The notes beneath the pieces are model-generated. The model ran no database searches and was not told the DNA's origin. It saw only the letters and a program-made list of their open reading frames with translations. Position numbers and translations under genes: made by a program. From contig BSBM01000637.1 of NCBI GenBank assembly GCA_027924585.1, forward strand, positions 4,836,001 through 4,900,000: a stretch of DNA of 64,000 nucleotides, written 5' to 3'. Source of the stretch: Larix kaempferi (taxonomy: Eukaryota > Streptophyta > Pinopsida > Pinales > Pinaceae). Shown piece by piece: positions 11,375 through 21,355 of the stretch (position 1 is the first letter of the stretch; each line of letters begins with the position of its first letter).

Positions 11375-12300
11375 TATTAACACCCAAAAATTGTTCAGTA
11401 CCTCATCTCCCTAGTCACATAACCCATTTGTTGCCTCCAAAACCCCCCAAAACCCTAAATTGGTAACCAAATAGGAAAAAAAAACATTATTTCCCTAAAA
11501 AATAATTAAATTCCTTAAAAAAAGGTTAAAAACCCACAAAAAGGGTCCCAAAATTCCCAAAATAAAAGAAAAAGGAAAAAAAATCAAAATAAATTCAAAA
11601 AAGAGGGAAAATACCTAATACCATTTCCCAATACCATTAATTGCCCAAAAATATGGGCCAATACTCCACCACTCAAAATCACTATAAAAAGGTGATGGAG
11701 GCCCCCCATTTCAAATGAATCACTCTTCACAACCTCATGCTGCCAAATTCCCTACTGCACTTTAGCCTCCCATTTCAAGCTTTTGTGCCCATTTAGTTGA
11801 ATCTTGGCCAACCCATTGAGCAATTGGAGAAGAGCAAGGAACTCTGGAGACCCAAAACACTATTCTTCGTACTACTACGAGGGCCCTCATCACCTCTTCT
11901 TGTGAGGTAACCATTACTGCAAACCCTTTTTTTCTATATAATATAAAAATGCAAATGTAATTTATGGGTTCCTGTTCATTTGCCATTTTACTGCACTAGT
12001 TACATATATTTCATGTTTGTTATTTGCATATATTATTTGCTTATTATTTAGTTTTTATCCATGTTTGTGAACTTCTACTAACGGTTCCTAAATCCTTATT
12101 AGGTGATCTTTAGAACGAGCTGGTGTGAAAAATCCATCCACACTTCCCAAAACTGCTTGTCCTCAAGTAATTGAATTTATGGACGATGAACCTGTGCACC
12201 TTAAAAACACATCTCTCTGAACCCTTTGTTGTGCAATTTGGAAGTAGTGGACTCTATGAGTCAATTTTCTGCAAGGTTCCACAATGATTGATGTTTCTCT
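11375..12300 (+). repeat. 3' LTR of H (right border uncertain)
   Basis: Begins after the polypurine tract and contains a TATA box, TATAAAAA at 11693-11700, in the sequence CACTATAAAAAGGTGATGGAGG, comparable with CACTATAAAAGAGAGG in the other LTRs. The end is not resolved. Confidence 0.5.
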
Positions 12301-12446
12301 ACTCTAATTTTAGTCCTCGCACTATTTTTTTTTTTAAATTATTCAAACTTGAGCATTTAAAATCAAAATGATCATAGGATCCAAACTGAACCTCTGCAAT
12401 ATTTCTTTACTTAAGAATTTTGAAACTCTGTACTACAAAAGTGAAC

Positions 12447-12698
12447 TCAAGAGAAGAAATATTTGCTTTCACCAATAAGCCAACAACTAGATATCAGTTC
12501 CCAATGAACTGAAACAACAATGACAGGATCCCATTGCTTGTTTTTCATTCCCATGGAAATGAATACTTCTGTAGTCGAACTATTAGGAAAAAGAATTCTT
12601 GGATCCCACTGCCCCCACTGCAAGTATCTTAGTGATAGTGTCAAAAGTGAAAAATTTCCATCCCATGGAATTCGAGGATTCCATTGTACAATCTGGAT
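12447..12698 (-). pseudogene. element F coding region, C-terminal piece beyond D
   Basis: Last 84 codons of an unrecognised minus-strand frame. With one copy of the target duplication removed, the frame ending at 31538 (codons GGA AAG) continues without a shift at 12698 (ATC CAG ATT) and ends at TGA 12449-12447. The residues contain three variants of a WDP/WNP motif (QWNPRIPWD, QWDPRILF, QWDPVIVV). I do not recognise the protein. The longer ORF reaching 12779 is an artefact because its first part is D LTR. Confidence 0.6.
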
Positions 12699-12703
12699 CT
12701 TTC
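12699..12703. repeat. target-site duplication of D, left (CTTTC)
   Basis: CTTTC directly before the D 5' LTR and again at 31538-31542 directly after its 3' LTR. Confidence 0.88.
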
Positions 12704-12810
12704 TGTTATAGGTACAACAAATCCCATGTTTGATCAAAACACGGGAGCCCCAAGTTTTATATACGAAGGTAATGCTCAAATTCCTTAGTCATTTTTGGGG
12801 TCATTCACTA
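12704..12810 (+). repeat. 5' LTR of D, first piece
   Basis: TGTTATAGGTACAACAA... matches the start of the 3' LTR at 27895 up to the insertion of A. The remaining part of the LTR continues at 21039. Confidence 0.85.
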
Positions 12811-13028
12811 TGAGGGCTTGGAGATTGGAGCAATTACAAAGACAAGCGTTTGGATAGAAGGTCAGTTAAACTTCTTCTACTCTTTCTAGCATTTTAATCT
12901 TGAGATGTTTGTTAGATCTAGGGATTCAAGGTAGCATTTGTTTCTTTTTTGTCTTAGTATAGAGTCATTACATCCTGCTTTATCCTAAGAGAGTTTCTAC
13001 CTATCCGTAGGGAGAAATTTCTACAACA
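12811..13028 (+). repeat. truncated 5' LTR of A
   Basis: Identical to the last 218 bp of the 3' LTR (20821-21038). It starts abruptly at TGAGGGCTTGG and so has no promoter of its own. Two bases (TG) could come from either side of the junction with D, as in end-joining after a deletion. Confidence 0.9.
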
Positions 13029-13033
13029 AAAAC

Positions 13034-13050
13034 TGGCGACTCCGCTGGGG
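13034..13050 (+). other. primer binding site of A
   Basis: TGGCGACTCCGCTGGGG, five bases after the LTR. The same sequence (16 of 16) is at 34499 in B. It is complementary to a tRNA 3' end of the type CCCCAGCGGAGTCGCCA; from memory this is the Arg-tRNA type used by Ogre/Tat elements. Confidence 0.8.
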
Positions 13051-14301
13051 ACATTGAATCCATTTTCTTTGCTTGTGAAGTTTGCTTTCAATTTCACTCA
13101 TTGATTGTAGGAATTGGGTTCTTTTACCCCCATTCACTTCCCTGTTCTCTGCATTAGATTTCTGTTGCAGATCAGTAAGTCCTCTGGGTTGGCAAACCCT
13201 TGAAAAGTCAAAATCTTTTCTCAAACATCCGCCTCTTTCCCTCTGTTCACACAGTGTCGCGCCCCCGTAACTGACTACAGAGCGGTAGTACCGCGCCTTC
13301 ACCACTGTCCAGAGCGTGGTAGTCTTGCAGTACCGCCCCTTAAGCGCTGTCTACAGTGCGGTAGTCTTGCAGTACCGCCCTTTAAGCGCTGTCTACAGCA
13401 CGGTAGTCTTGCAGTACCGCTCCCAGGTGGCCCACGGGCCCGCGGCAGTTCCTGGAAAGTGTATTTATTTGGTTTGTTTGGTTATTTTTGGGTCTTTTCG
13501 AGATTTGGATCCATGTTGGCCCTTTGAATCAATACTAGTGTTTTGCTTGCATTTTTAAGCGAAATGGGTTCTATTTTTGAAAAAAAATTCCCCCTTTAAT
13601 GTTGGCCATGAATCGTGCATCCTTTAGTCGTTTTGACCCATATTAAGGTTTTGAGATCATTTTTGGTTTGGTGTGTTTGGCGTGTCTGGATTGCTTGGCA
13701 TCTTATTTCCTTTACATCCTATCTAATGATTGTTTGAAAAGATTGATTCCTTGCCTCCACTTTAGTTCAAAGAGAAGCTTGATTTTGTCGTTATTTTACC
13801 ATATTCATGAAATTGAAACACATAGGTATTCTTCTTGCTTTAATTTAATCATTTGACATTTTTGGTATTACATTCATAAGAAGAAGAAATGCTTGTTTCA
13901 TATTTATGTGCATTTGAGTTAGACAATATCATTAGGTTCTTCTCTTTGTCTTGCATTTGATTGCAAGCATTTGTAGAATCTTTCTTTCCGTAGCTTGGAT
14001 GTGTCTTTTTCAAGTGTGAAAAGATAGGAAATGGATTAGAATCATTACGTTTGGTGTTCATATGAAGAAATTTTTCATTACTTTGGGTTAGTTTTGGGTA
14101 CATATTTTACTTCTTTCTATCATTTTGAAAAGAAATAAAATTGCATGTGCATTGGGTTGTGCATATTGGGAACGGAAAGAATTCTTCCTTACTTTAGCTA
14201 GTATTCATCGAAGAGAAAGGCTCATTTCGATTCATCTTCATTTGCATGGTTTGGGTCGTCATAACACCATCAAGTTGCACTTCCATAACCCGATTGAGTA
14301 A
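13051..14301 (+). other. leader of A, variable part
   Basis: No credible ORF; contains the palindrome cluster (13268-13425). It is only partly alignable with the B leader, unlike the block that follows. Confidence 0.7.
13268..13425. repeat. palindrome cluster and 42-bp tandem repeat in leader (A)
   Basis: GCGGTAGTACCGC-type palindromes followed by three copies of a 42-bp unit beginning GTAGTCTTGCAGTACCGC at 13319, 13361 and 13403. Each unit has a half-site in both orientations (GCGGTAGT and AGTACCGC). Confidence 0.8.
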
Positions 14302-14785
14302 GACAGCCACTAAAATTAATCTCCCTAATTAAACCAACTTTAACCTCACTTGAGGAAATCGAAAGAATTTGGTAGTTAGGTAGGACACCGGGGATAGGCA
14401 TCAAAATAATTCTCCCTTGTCATTTTCATCTGAGACATAGTCGTTGTCTTTAGGGAACTAAAATCCTCTAGTACTTATTGACACGGTCACAGCTAGTTTG
14501 TGGAGGGGCCTCCTGACTGTTTCCAACTTTCAGGGGTTAAACGGCCGCGAGATTGAGAACCGGACGGACTCTGTGGAATACCGCACTCCACTTAGCCCTA
14601 AGGCAACATCGATCGCTGTCTTCTTCGGAAGGCTGAAGTGCCCAAAACCTTTTCCGACGTGTCATGAACGAGGTAGCTTAGTATCTATTCTACTAGGGCT
14701 CTTTTACCCAGGATCCCTTTCGGTAGAGGGATATCCTTCTTATATCGGTCTCTCATGTTGTATTGTTCGACTTGGATTTCATCAC
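14302..14785 (+). other. highly conserved leader block (A)
   Basis: About 484 bp matching 35521-36003 of B with about seven differences; 14428-14729 (about 300 bp) has none that I can see, although the gags and the rest of the leaders differ strongly. It contains several short palindromes (GGAGGGGCCTCC, CGGCCG, ATCGAT) and a C(TTCG)G tetraloop hairpin at 14620-14631 with stem CTTC/GAAG that extends by two more pairs. The position before gag suggests a packaging or dimerisation signal, but that is inference. An ORF of 103 codons runs through it in both elements. Confidence 0.75.
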
Positions 14786-15068
14786 CTTGCGAAGGAAACA
14801 ATTTGTTGAGGTCTCCAGCTCTTAGTTAAGAGGTTTTGCTTGCTATCTTGTAGAGGGTGTTTTTCTTTGTAGGGCTGCTTGTTGGCATTCTGGCCGTTTT
14901 GTTGTACAGCTCGCTTACTTTGGCAGCGGCCTCAGTATAGTTTTTTGAGCTTGCTCTTTTGGCCTGTGAGCCTTGTCTTTTCCTAGCTCCCCTTTCGCAC
15001 GCTCGGTTTCCTGAGGGTTTTTGAGTTCTTTTTAACAAAACTTTGTCTACATCACTTAGTTTTGTTCC

Positions 15069-16613
15069 ATGGATAATCCACCTCCACGCGCCCATGCTCC
15101 TTCTGGGACTACCAATCTGGAGACCCCTTTTCAAGGGGTACCTTTTACTTTTCCTCCAGTTGGAGATATTGGTCCTCCCTTTATTGCCACGTTAAATCTT
15201 CCTGGATTAACCATAGGATTACCGGTATGGTTATTCAATCCGGTAATTCCGATTGCGCCCAATGTTTCGAATGTTAACTCTCCACCACGAGAGAGTCAAT
15301 CCCAAACTAATCCTTCCCCTTCTTCGTCGGATGAATCTTCTTCCGTTCCTTCTTCCTCGCCTGACCAAAGCAATAGTGTTAGTAATCAGGTGGATAAGAA
15401 GAAGAAGAAAAGGAAAGTTAAGAAGAAGAAGGATAAAGAAGAGACCAAGCGTAAACCAGTTGCCCCTAATGGCACTCATTCTACGAAAACACCCCGTAAG
15501 CCCAAGTTCCCTTGCAAAATTTGTAAGGGTGATCACCTTCTCAAGGATTGTCCTGATATTTCCCGTGTGTCAGAAGTGTGGTCTAAAAACCCCAAACCAA
15601 TCGTATCGTCGACCTCTGACCATCATGTTGATGACACCCCCTCAACCAGTGACCCCTCGGTGAAGGGTCGTAAGGGTAAAGTCCTATATCCCTGTTTGAT
15701 ATGCAAGGGTATGCACCGTACTTTCCTTTGTCCGAGCATGGATGAAACCTCGCGGTGGTTGGAAGATATTACTAGTTCTCAACTGGTACCTCCAACAGAC
15801 CATGGTAAACTGTCCCTCGACCCCCCGCTGGTTGACCAAGTGATCAATTCAGTTTCATCTGCAATTGATCCCACTCTCCCTTCCGAGAGTGAAGTGATTG
15901 AGTCGCTGTCATCCCCACTCGATCCCGCTCTTTCATTGGAGAAAGTCCAGACTGAAGAAGTCACCTTGACACAACCTTCGTCTCATTCTTATCTTCCAAG
16001 AGAGAGTGAATTGGAAACCACTGATGTTTTCATTATCGATTCAGAACGTCCTCGGCAAGGGGAAACCCTGTCCGTTTCCGCGAGACCCCCTCCAAGCACT
16101 GAGGTTATTTCCTTTGATTGGAATGGTCTAACAGAATCTCGTCTTCCTTCGAGTGTTCCTTTTCAAATATATGTAGGAGTTTCCGATAAAGAAATTTTTC
16201 GTACGATAGTTGATGAAGGAGCTTCTGTTAGTATTCTATCCTCAACTGCTTGGCAAGCCTTAGGTTCTCCTCGGCTTGTGCCCGTCACTGATCAGATACT
16301 GGCTTTCAATAGAAGGCCTACTGGACCTTTAGGGTCCCTTCCTCAGTTACCTATCACTTTGGGAGGGAAAACTGTCTGTATTGATGTCATGGTCATCCAA
16401 GGTCCCTTAGATTTTAATCTACTCCTTGGACGCGATTACGTCCATGCCATGAAGGCTGTAGTGTCCTCACTCTTCCGAGTGATGTATTTTCCCCATCATG
16501 GGAATGTTGTGACCATCGATCAGCTTTCCTTTGTGACGCCCACTCATCGCATGACTCCTAGTCACCAGACTTCCCTAAACATTCCACATGTTTTAGTGGT
16601 TTCTTCCCCCTAG
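15069..16613 (+). CDS. intact nucleocapsid-protease protein without capsid (A)
   Basis: A 514-codon uninterrupted ORF, the only long intact one in the Tat-like elements here. Residues 31-52 contain PPFIATLNLPGL, matching PFLATLDLPDL that lies just before the capsid domain in B. Then come a Ser/Pro-rich linker, a strongly basic tract at 110-128 (nuclear-localisation or RNA-binding type), two CX2CX3HX4C zinc knuckles (149-161 and 209-221), a second Ser/Pro linker and a retropepsin domain (about 365-475) with VDEGAS at 381-386 as active site and LLLGRDY near 451. No capsid domain lies between the N-terminal motif and the knuckles, and no RT follows. It looks like an internal deletion of a B-like gag-pro that remained in frame. 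It could bind RNA and cut Gag, or act as an interfering protein; both are inference. Confidence 0.85.
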   Translation: MDNPPPRAHAPSGTTNLETPFQGVPFTFPPVGDIGPPFIATLNLPGLTIGLPVWLFNPVIPIAPNVSNVNSPPRESQSQTNPSPSSSDESSSVPSSSPDQSNSVSNQVDKKKKKRKVKKKKDKEETKRKPVAPNGTHSTKTPRKPKFPCKICKGDHLLKDCPDISRVSEVWSKNPKPIVSSTSDHHVDDTPSTSDPSVKGRKGKVLYPCLICKGMHRTFLCPSMDETSRWLEDITSSQLVPPTDHGKLSLDPPLVDQVINSVSSAIDPTLPSESEVIESLSSPLDPALSLEKVQTEEVTLTQPSSHSYLPRESELETTDVFIIDSERPRQGETLSVSARPPPSTEVISFDWNGLTESRLPSSVPFQIYVGVSDKEIFRTIVDEGASVSILSSTAWQALGSPRLVPVTDQILAFNRRPTGPLGSLPQLPITLGGKTVCIDVMVIQGPLDFNLLLGRDYVHAMKAVVSSLFRVMYFPHHGNVVTIDQLSFVTPTHRMTPSHQTSLNIPHVLVVSSP

Positions 16614-16627
16614 GGGGGGGGACGTTT

Positions 16628-18960
16628 GGAGCAAAGTTCTATCCTGGTGTCAAGCTCGTTAAAAAATGAAACCATTTTCCCAAGCATAGTTTACTTTTGG
16701 TTTTAAGCTTGTGTAAAAATGAAACCAACCATCACGTTGGAGCAAAGTTCTATTCTGGTGTCAAGCTCGTTAAAAAATGAAACCATCATCCCAAGCATAG
16801 TTTACTTCTGGTTTTAAGCTTGTGTAAAAATGAAACCAACCATCACTTGGAGCAAAGTTCTATTCTGGTGTCAAGCTCGTTAAAAAATGAAACCATTTTC
16901 TCAAGCATAGTTTACCTTTGGTTTTAAGCTTGTGTAAAAATGAAACCAACCATCATCCCAAGCATAGTTTACTCTTGGTTTTAAGCTTGTGTAAAAATGA
17001 AACCAACCATTACTATGAGCATAGTTCCCTTTCTATGTCAAGCTCGTTAAAAAATGAAATAGATTCCACGAGCATAGTTTATTCTTTGTTTCAAGCTCGT
17101 TAAAAAATGAAACCGACCCTCAAGCACAGTTTACCGTTGGTTTTGAGCTTGTGTAAAAACGAAACCAATCCCAAGCATAGTTTACGTTCGGTTTCAAGCT
17201 TGCGTAGAAATGAAACTACCCTCAAGCACAGTTTACTTTTGGTTTTAAGCTTGTGTAAAAACGAAACCAAATCCCAAGCATAGTTTACGTTCAGTTTCAA
17301 GCTTGCGTAAAAACGAAACTACCTTCGAGCATAATTTCTTTCTGTTTTAAGCTCATTAAAAAATAAAAAGGACCCTTTCAAGCATTGTTATTATCTATTT
17401 CAAGCTTGTGTAAAAATGAAATAGATCTCCCTTCCATTTGTTCGAGTCTCTCGCTAGAGTTAGGATTTGAACCTTCATTTCATCTGCCTGGGTCACTTGA
17501 TCCTGGTTCTCCCTACTCCCCCTGGTGAACACATTTGGATTAGTAGCTAGGATTTTTGGGTAAGGAAGAAGAGTAGTCAGACGAAACGAAGCTTGGGGGG
17601 CATGTTTAGCCGTTAGCAATCATGCTGGGGGCATTTACCAACCTCTGATCATCATGTTGGGAGGGAACCCATCAATGGGCCTTAATCGTGAGCAGAGTTT
17701 ACCTTTGGCTTCAAGCTCGTTAAAAAATGAAATCAGTAGTCTGAGCAAAGTTCTACTCCTGTGTCAAGCTCGTTAAAAAATGAAACATATCCTTTCCCTT
17801 TGAGTCGAGTCTCCTCGTAGACTTAGTACCTGAACCTTCTTTTCACTTGCCTATACCTTAGGCGAATGAAAAGAAGCTAGGGGGCATGTCTTCAACCTCT
17901 GGAAGTTACGTTGAAGTCAACTCGATCACCCCTCCACATCATGTTGGAGCTAAGTCACTTACTTCTAGCAATCATGCTAGGGGGCATGAACCAACCTTTG
18001 GATTTCATGACGGGAAGAAGTTCACCATTGGGAACATTTTCGAGCATACTTTCCTTTTTAGGTTTCGAGCTCATTAAACCATGAAAATTATCCTGAGCAT
18101 AGTTCATTTTCTGTTACAAGCTCGTTAAAAAATGAAGCAGACATCATGAGCATTCTTCCAACCTATCTTCGAGCTCGTTAAAAACAGTAAGATGGTGTTT
18201 GAGCTTACTTTTCACTTTTTTCGTGCTCTGGTTAAAACATGAAAAGTGGTTTGAGCTTACTTTTTCTTTTTCGTGCTCTGGATCCAAACATGAAAAAGAT
18301 TCCGAGTGCTTTTGATACCATTATCGTGCTCGTTAAACAAATTGGAGTAAAAAGGTGTGTCTAACGAGTATAGGTTTATCACTTTATCCGGCCTCGCTAG
18401 ACTATTTACGGAAAAGGAACTGTGCCGAGTTTACTTCCCCTTTGTCGTACTCGGTCATCAACCATGACAAAGTTATACATGGAGTCCATAGTTAAGCTCT
18501 TTTCAGACTCCCTAAAATTGAAAAGATTGCCAAGCGAAATTGATTCGTTCACGCTTGTAAAAGGATTTGAATGATCGTCTCCCTAGTGATAGTTTACCCC
18601 TTTTTCGGACTAGGGGGCACTACTTACGAAAAAGGAATACTCCAGCCAATCATGACTGGAAGAGTCCTCTTCCGCGTTGTTTTACCCTTTTTCGGGCGAT
18701 GAGGCTAACCTTACGAAAAAGGACCGTTGGAGTCTTCTTTAGTTCTTTTCAGACTCTCTAAACATGAAAAACTGCTGAGTTTTCCTTCCTTGGACTCGTA
18801 AAATCAAACATCGAAGGACCCACTTTGGGACGAACCCCTCCTTTCTCAGGTTCAAAAAACATCTGAGATTGGACTCATCTATGAGATGAGCTATATCGAG
18901 CATCTGTTATCCTCCTCAAGCTCGTTAAAAAACAAAGAGGTACTCGTCCATCATGTCGGG
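16628..18960 (+). repeat. expanded pseudoknot-like repeat array (A)
   Basis: About two dozen units starting 15 bases after the stop codon. The first ten or more alternate two unit types (GAGC...GGTGTCA.GCTC...TGAAACC and CAAGC...TTGGTTTTA.GCTTG...TGAAACCAA), a local amplification; from 18200 on the units are diverse and correspond in order to those of P and B. Best pairs: CCGAGT 18425-18430 with ACTCGG 18449-18454 and CTTTGTC 18440-18446 with GACAAAG 18466-18472; CCCTAGT 18581-18587 with ACTAGGG 18609-18615 and CCTTTTTCG 18599-18607 with CGAAAAAGG 18627-18635; GGAGTC 18481-18486 with GACTCC 18506-18511 and CTTTTCA 18499-18505 with TGAAAAG 18519-18525. Non-repeat segments (17430-17680, 17790-18040) interrupt it. 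Confidence 0.78.
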
Positions 18961-20042
18961 GGAAAAATGGGAAAATGAGTCAAGTTTACCTTGTTGGCAG
19001 CTTGTGAGTCATCACCTTTGAACATGGCATGCATCCTCACCTTGTCTATTTTGGGTAGTCAGTCTTGCTGATAGTGTCATCATTATGATCATGCATCCTC
19101 ATTATTGCTCACACTTCCTATGGTTCTGTCTGTTCAAGTAATCCCTGCTTCCAAGCTCTGTTTCATGCCGTTATATGTTCAAAGGGTTATTACCTTGAGT
19201 CCACCTCCACTTCATGTCAAACCTTCCCTTTGTGTCAGTACATATTCCATTGTTTCATCGGTCCATACTATCTCTCGTTCTGATTTCGTGTCGATGATGT
19301 GGGAAACATCATGGCCCACCTTCGACAAGTCTATTCCTGTCGACACCAAATCACTATCCAGGAATTAGTCTTAGGAGTCTACCACTAGTACCTTGGTACC
19401 TGCATGCCTCAATGGCAGGTTTCCTCGTATTCAACAATAGGTTTTCATCAATGACCTCTGATTGAATGATCTCTCGGATGCTCGACATCAACTCCTTTAT
19501 TCGCATTTCGTTGAGATGTACTATAGATACCTTGGGGATCATTGTCATTATTGGTGATTTCCCTCGCATTTGTTAACGGTTCACATCATTGACCGGTAAT
19601 CAAATGGTTTCTACCATGTTCGACTTCAACACCTTGTAATCACATGGCTAGATTCGTATCGTTTGCGATCGAGTAGAAGACCCTGGACACCCTTTTGTAT
19701 TTTGATTACGTCCAGGTTGCAATGGAGATTTCCTCTGTATTGTCACACAGATCCACTTTTGTATTGGTCGTGGCTGTGTCATTACTGTCTCATGGATCTA
19801 TGCTTGTTCATAGTAGCCATGATTTGTCTACAGTCTATATCATCTCAGTACTCATGGATCTGCAATGTATTGGTCGGCAGCCATGCTTTGAGTCATTTGT
19901 TTCCGAGCATGGGAATGCCCGCCTCGGTGGTATATCTGACATTTTGTCTCTATTTTTCAGCTCCTTGTTGCTCTCCTCGATGCTATCTCCGAACCATATT
20001 TGTAAAGTCTTTCGGCCATCAGTCTCTTCTGACCTCACACTT
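18961..20042 (+). other. 3' UTR of A
   Basis: Parallel to 5076-6158 in P and 47070-48116 in B. No conserved ORF. Confidence 0.7.
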
Positions 20043-20043
20043 T

Positions 20044-20053
20044 AGGGGGCATC
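20044..20053 (+). other. polypurine tract of A
   Basis: AGGGGGCATC immediately before the TG of the LTR, identical to B (48117-48126) and P. It would prime plus-strand DNA synthesis. Confidence 0.8.
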
Positions 20054-21038
20054 TGTTATACCTCAATATTACACATTACATATTAGTGTCGCATCCTTGC
20101 ATTACCGACCTAAACGACAGTTTCCCTTAAAGATCATCTGAACATCCAGAGTGAAAACCATTGACTGAATACTGAAAGCAAAACCTTTTTCTGCCATCTT
20201 CCAGCCCAACTTAGCCCTGTTTGTGAGCACTGCCGCTCCTTGCACATCTACAAGGGCGCGGTAGTTAGCACTACCGCGCGTTGCTCCTTCTCTGGGGCGC
20301 GGTACTACCGCGTTATGCTCAGTTATAGGGGCGCGGTAGTCTGAAATTAGCCTTTTTGCCTTGGATTTTGGGATTTCGACCTTCGAGGAGATTTTGTTGG
20401 GATTACTACCTTTGGTTCGATCCTAAATCCTTCTTTGTTTAGCTGGCCTGATCCACTAAACCCTCCATAGATCCACACTTCTCTCTTGTTGGTTAGCCTT
20501 CCCATGTGCTATAATAGAGAAGCTTTCCATGGGCCAAAGGGGGGACTTTTGGGGCATCAAACCTATGATCTTCATACTTCTGCAGAGATAGTTAGAGGAA
20601 GCACTTGGAGCTGGAAGTTGGCTTGGACATCAAGCAACTATTGTACATGACTTCAAGTTGGTAATGGAATAACTTGTCTTGTTTTCCCAAATCATTTGTG
20701 TTAATCTTGTTTTAATGATATGATTTGTATCTTTCATAGATTTAGATCCTAACTCATGTTTCAAGTTGCTAGAGAATAGTGCATTCTTGTGTCTTGGTTC
20801 CATTTTGACAGGTTCATCCGTGAGGGCTTGGAGATTGGAGCAATTACAAAGACAAGCGTTTGGATAGAAGGTCAGTTAAACTTCTTCTACTCTTTCTAGC
20901 ATTTTAATCTTGAGATGTTTGTTAGATCTAGGGATTCAAGGTAGCATTTGTTTCTTTTTTGTCTTAGTATAGAGTCATTACATCCTGCTTTATCCTAAGA
21001 GAGTTTCTACCTATCCGTAGGGAGAAATTTCTACAACA
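20054..21038 (+). repeat. 3' LTR of A
   Basis: 985 bp, TGTTATACCTC to CTACAACA. It contains a palindrome cluster (20228-20340), a TATA-like box TATAATAG (20510-20517) and the 218-bp end also present at 12811-13028. D LTR sequence resumes at 21039. Confidence 0.92.
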
Positions 21039-21078
21039 GCAGATGCAGAAGTAGTCTTTCAATAATCACGGTCATTGA

Positions 21079-21355
21079 TGCTCGCAAACCCGCAACCCGC
21101 AATTTCGGATTGCGGGAAGAGTTCACAAATGATTTTGCACTATGCATTTCCGCAACCTGCAACCCGCAAATACCGATTGCGGATTGTGGAAAGTTATTTT
21201 TATTAAAAGTTGAGTTGTTTGCATTCCCGCAACCTGCATCCCACAAATGTGGATTGCGGATTGCAGAAACTTTGGTCTATTTGTTACTATGAGTTGTGAT
21301 CCCGCATCTCGCATCCCGCAATTGCAGATTGCGGATTACGGAATGAATGTATATA
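21079..21355. repeat. ATTGCGG hairpin array in D 5' LTR
   Basis: Four imperfect inverted repeats of about 70-80 bp, each with a C-rich arm (CCCGCAACCTGCA type) and a G-rich arm (GGATTGCGG type), for example 21140-21192 and 21222-21269. The 3' LTR has the same array at 28138-28455, with many changes but hairpins kept. Confidence 0.7.

Larger units (their letters stand above)
9540..12300 (+). mobile_element. Tat-like element H, 3' remnant
   Basis: Old relative of P, A and B. It has a pseudoknot-like array (9560-10130), a 3' UTR that still shares the motif GAGCATGGG.ATGCC with the others (near 11146), a polypurine tract CAGGGGGCA (about 11363-11371) and an LTR starting near 11375 with TATTAACACCC, a decayed form of TGTTAACACCC. 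The left border and the right LTR border are not clear; the right one must lie before about 12447, where coding sequence of element F resumes. No pol sequence is left. Confidence 0.6.
12811..21038 (+). mobile_element. non-autonomous Tat-like element A
   Basis: Nested in the D 5' LTR. A truncated 5' LTR (218 bp) is followed by an Arg-type primer site, a long leader with the palindrome cluster and the conserved block, an intact 514-codon ORF, a 2.3-kb pseudoknot-like array, a 3' UTR, a polypurine tract and a full 985-bp 3' LTR. RT, RNase H, integrase, capsid and the antisense gene present in B are missing. The 218 shared LTR bases are identical, so the insertion is recent. The 5' end lost about 770 bp of LTR together with about 157 bp of D (the counterpart of 28003-28160). 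Confidence 0.88.

Noticed and set aside
12447-12779. 110-codon minus-strand ORF taken as one gene
   Set aside because: Its first 27 codons are D LTR; the true sequence before the junction is at 31538-32197.
14498-14809. 103-codon ORF conserved in A and B (35716-36027) in the leader block
   Set aside because: The DNA block is almost identical as a whole, including parts outside the ORF, so there is no codon-level evidence of coding; I list the block as a conserved leader instead.
16918-17103. 61-codon ORF with internal repeats in the A array
   Set aside because: It is a frame through the repeat units; no counterpart in P or B.
16628-18960. CRISPR-like array
   Set aside because: Units vary in sequence and length, have no constant repeat or unique spacers, and the context is a plant retroelement.
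16628-18960. Hammerhead ribozymes (retrozyme)
   Set aside because: In the units I read there is no CTGATGA core with matching GAAA strand; the geometry is interleaved stems.
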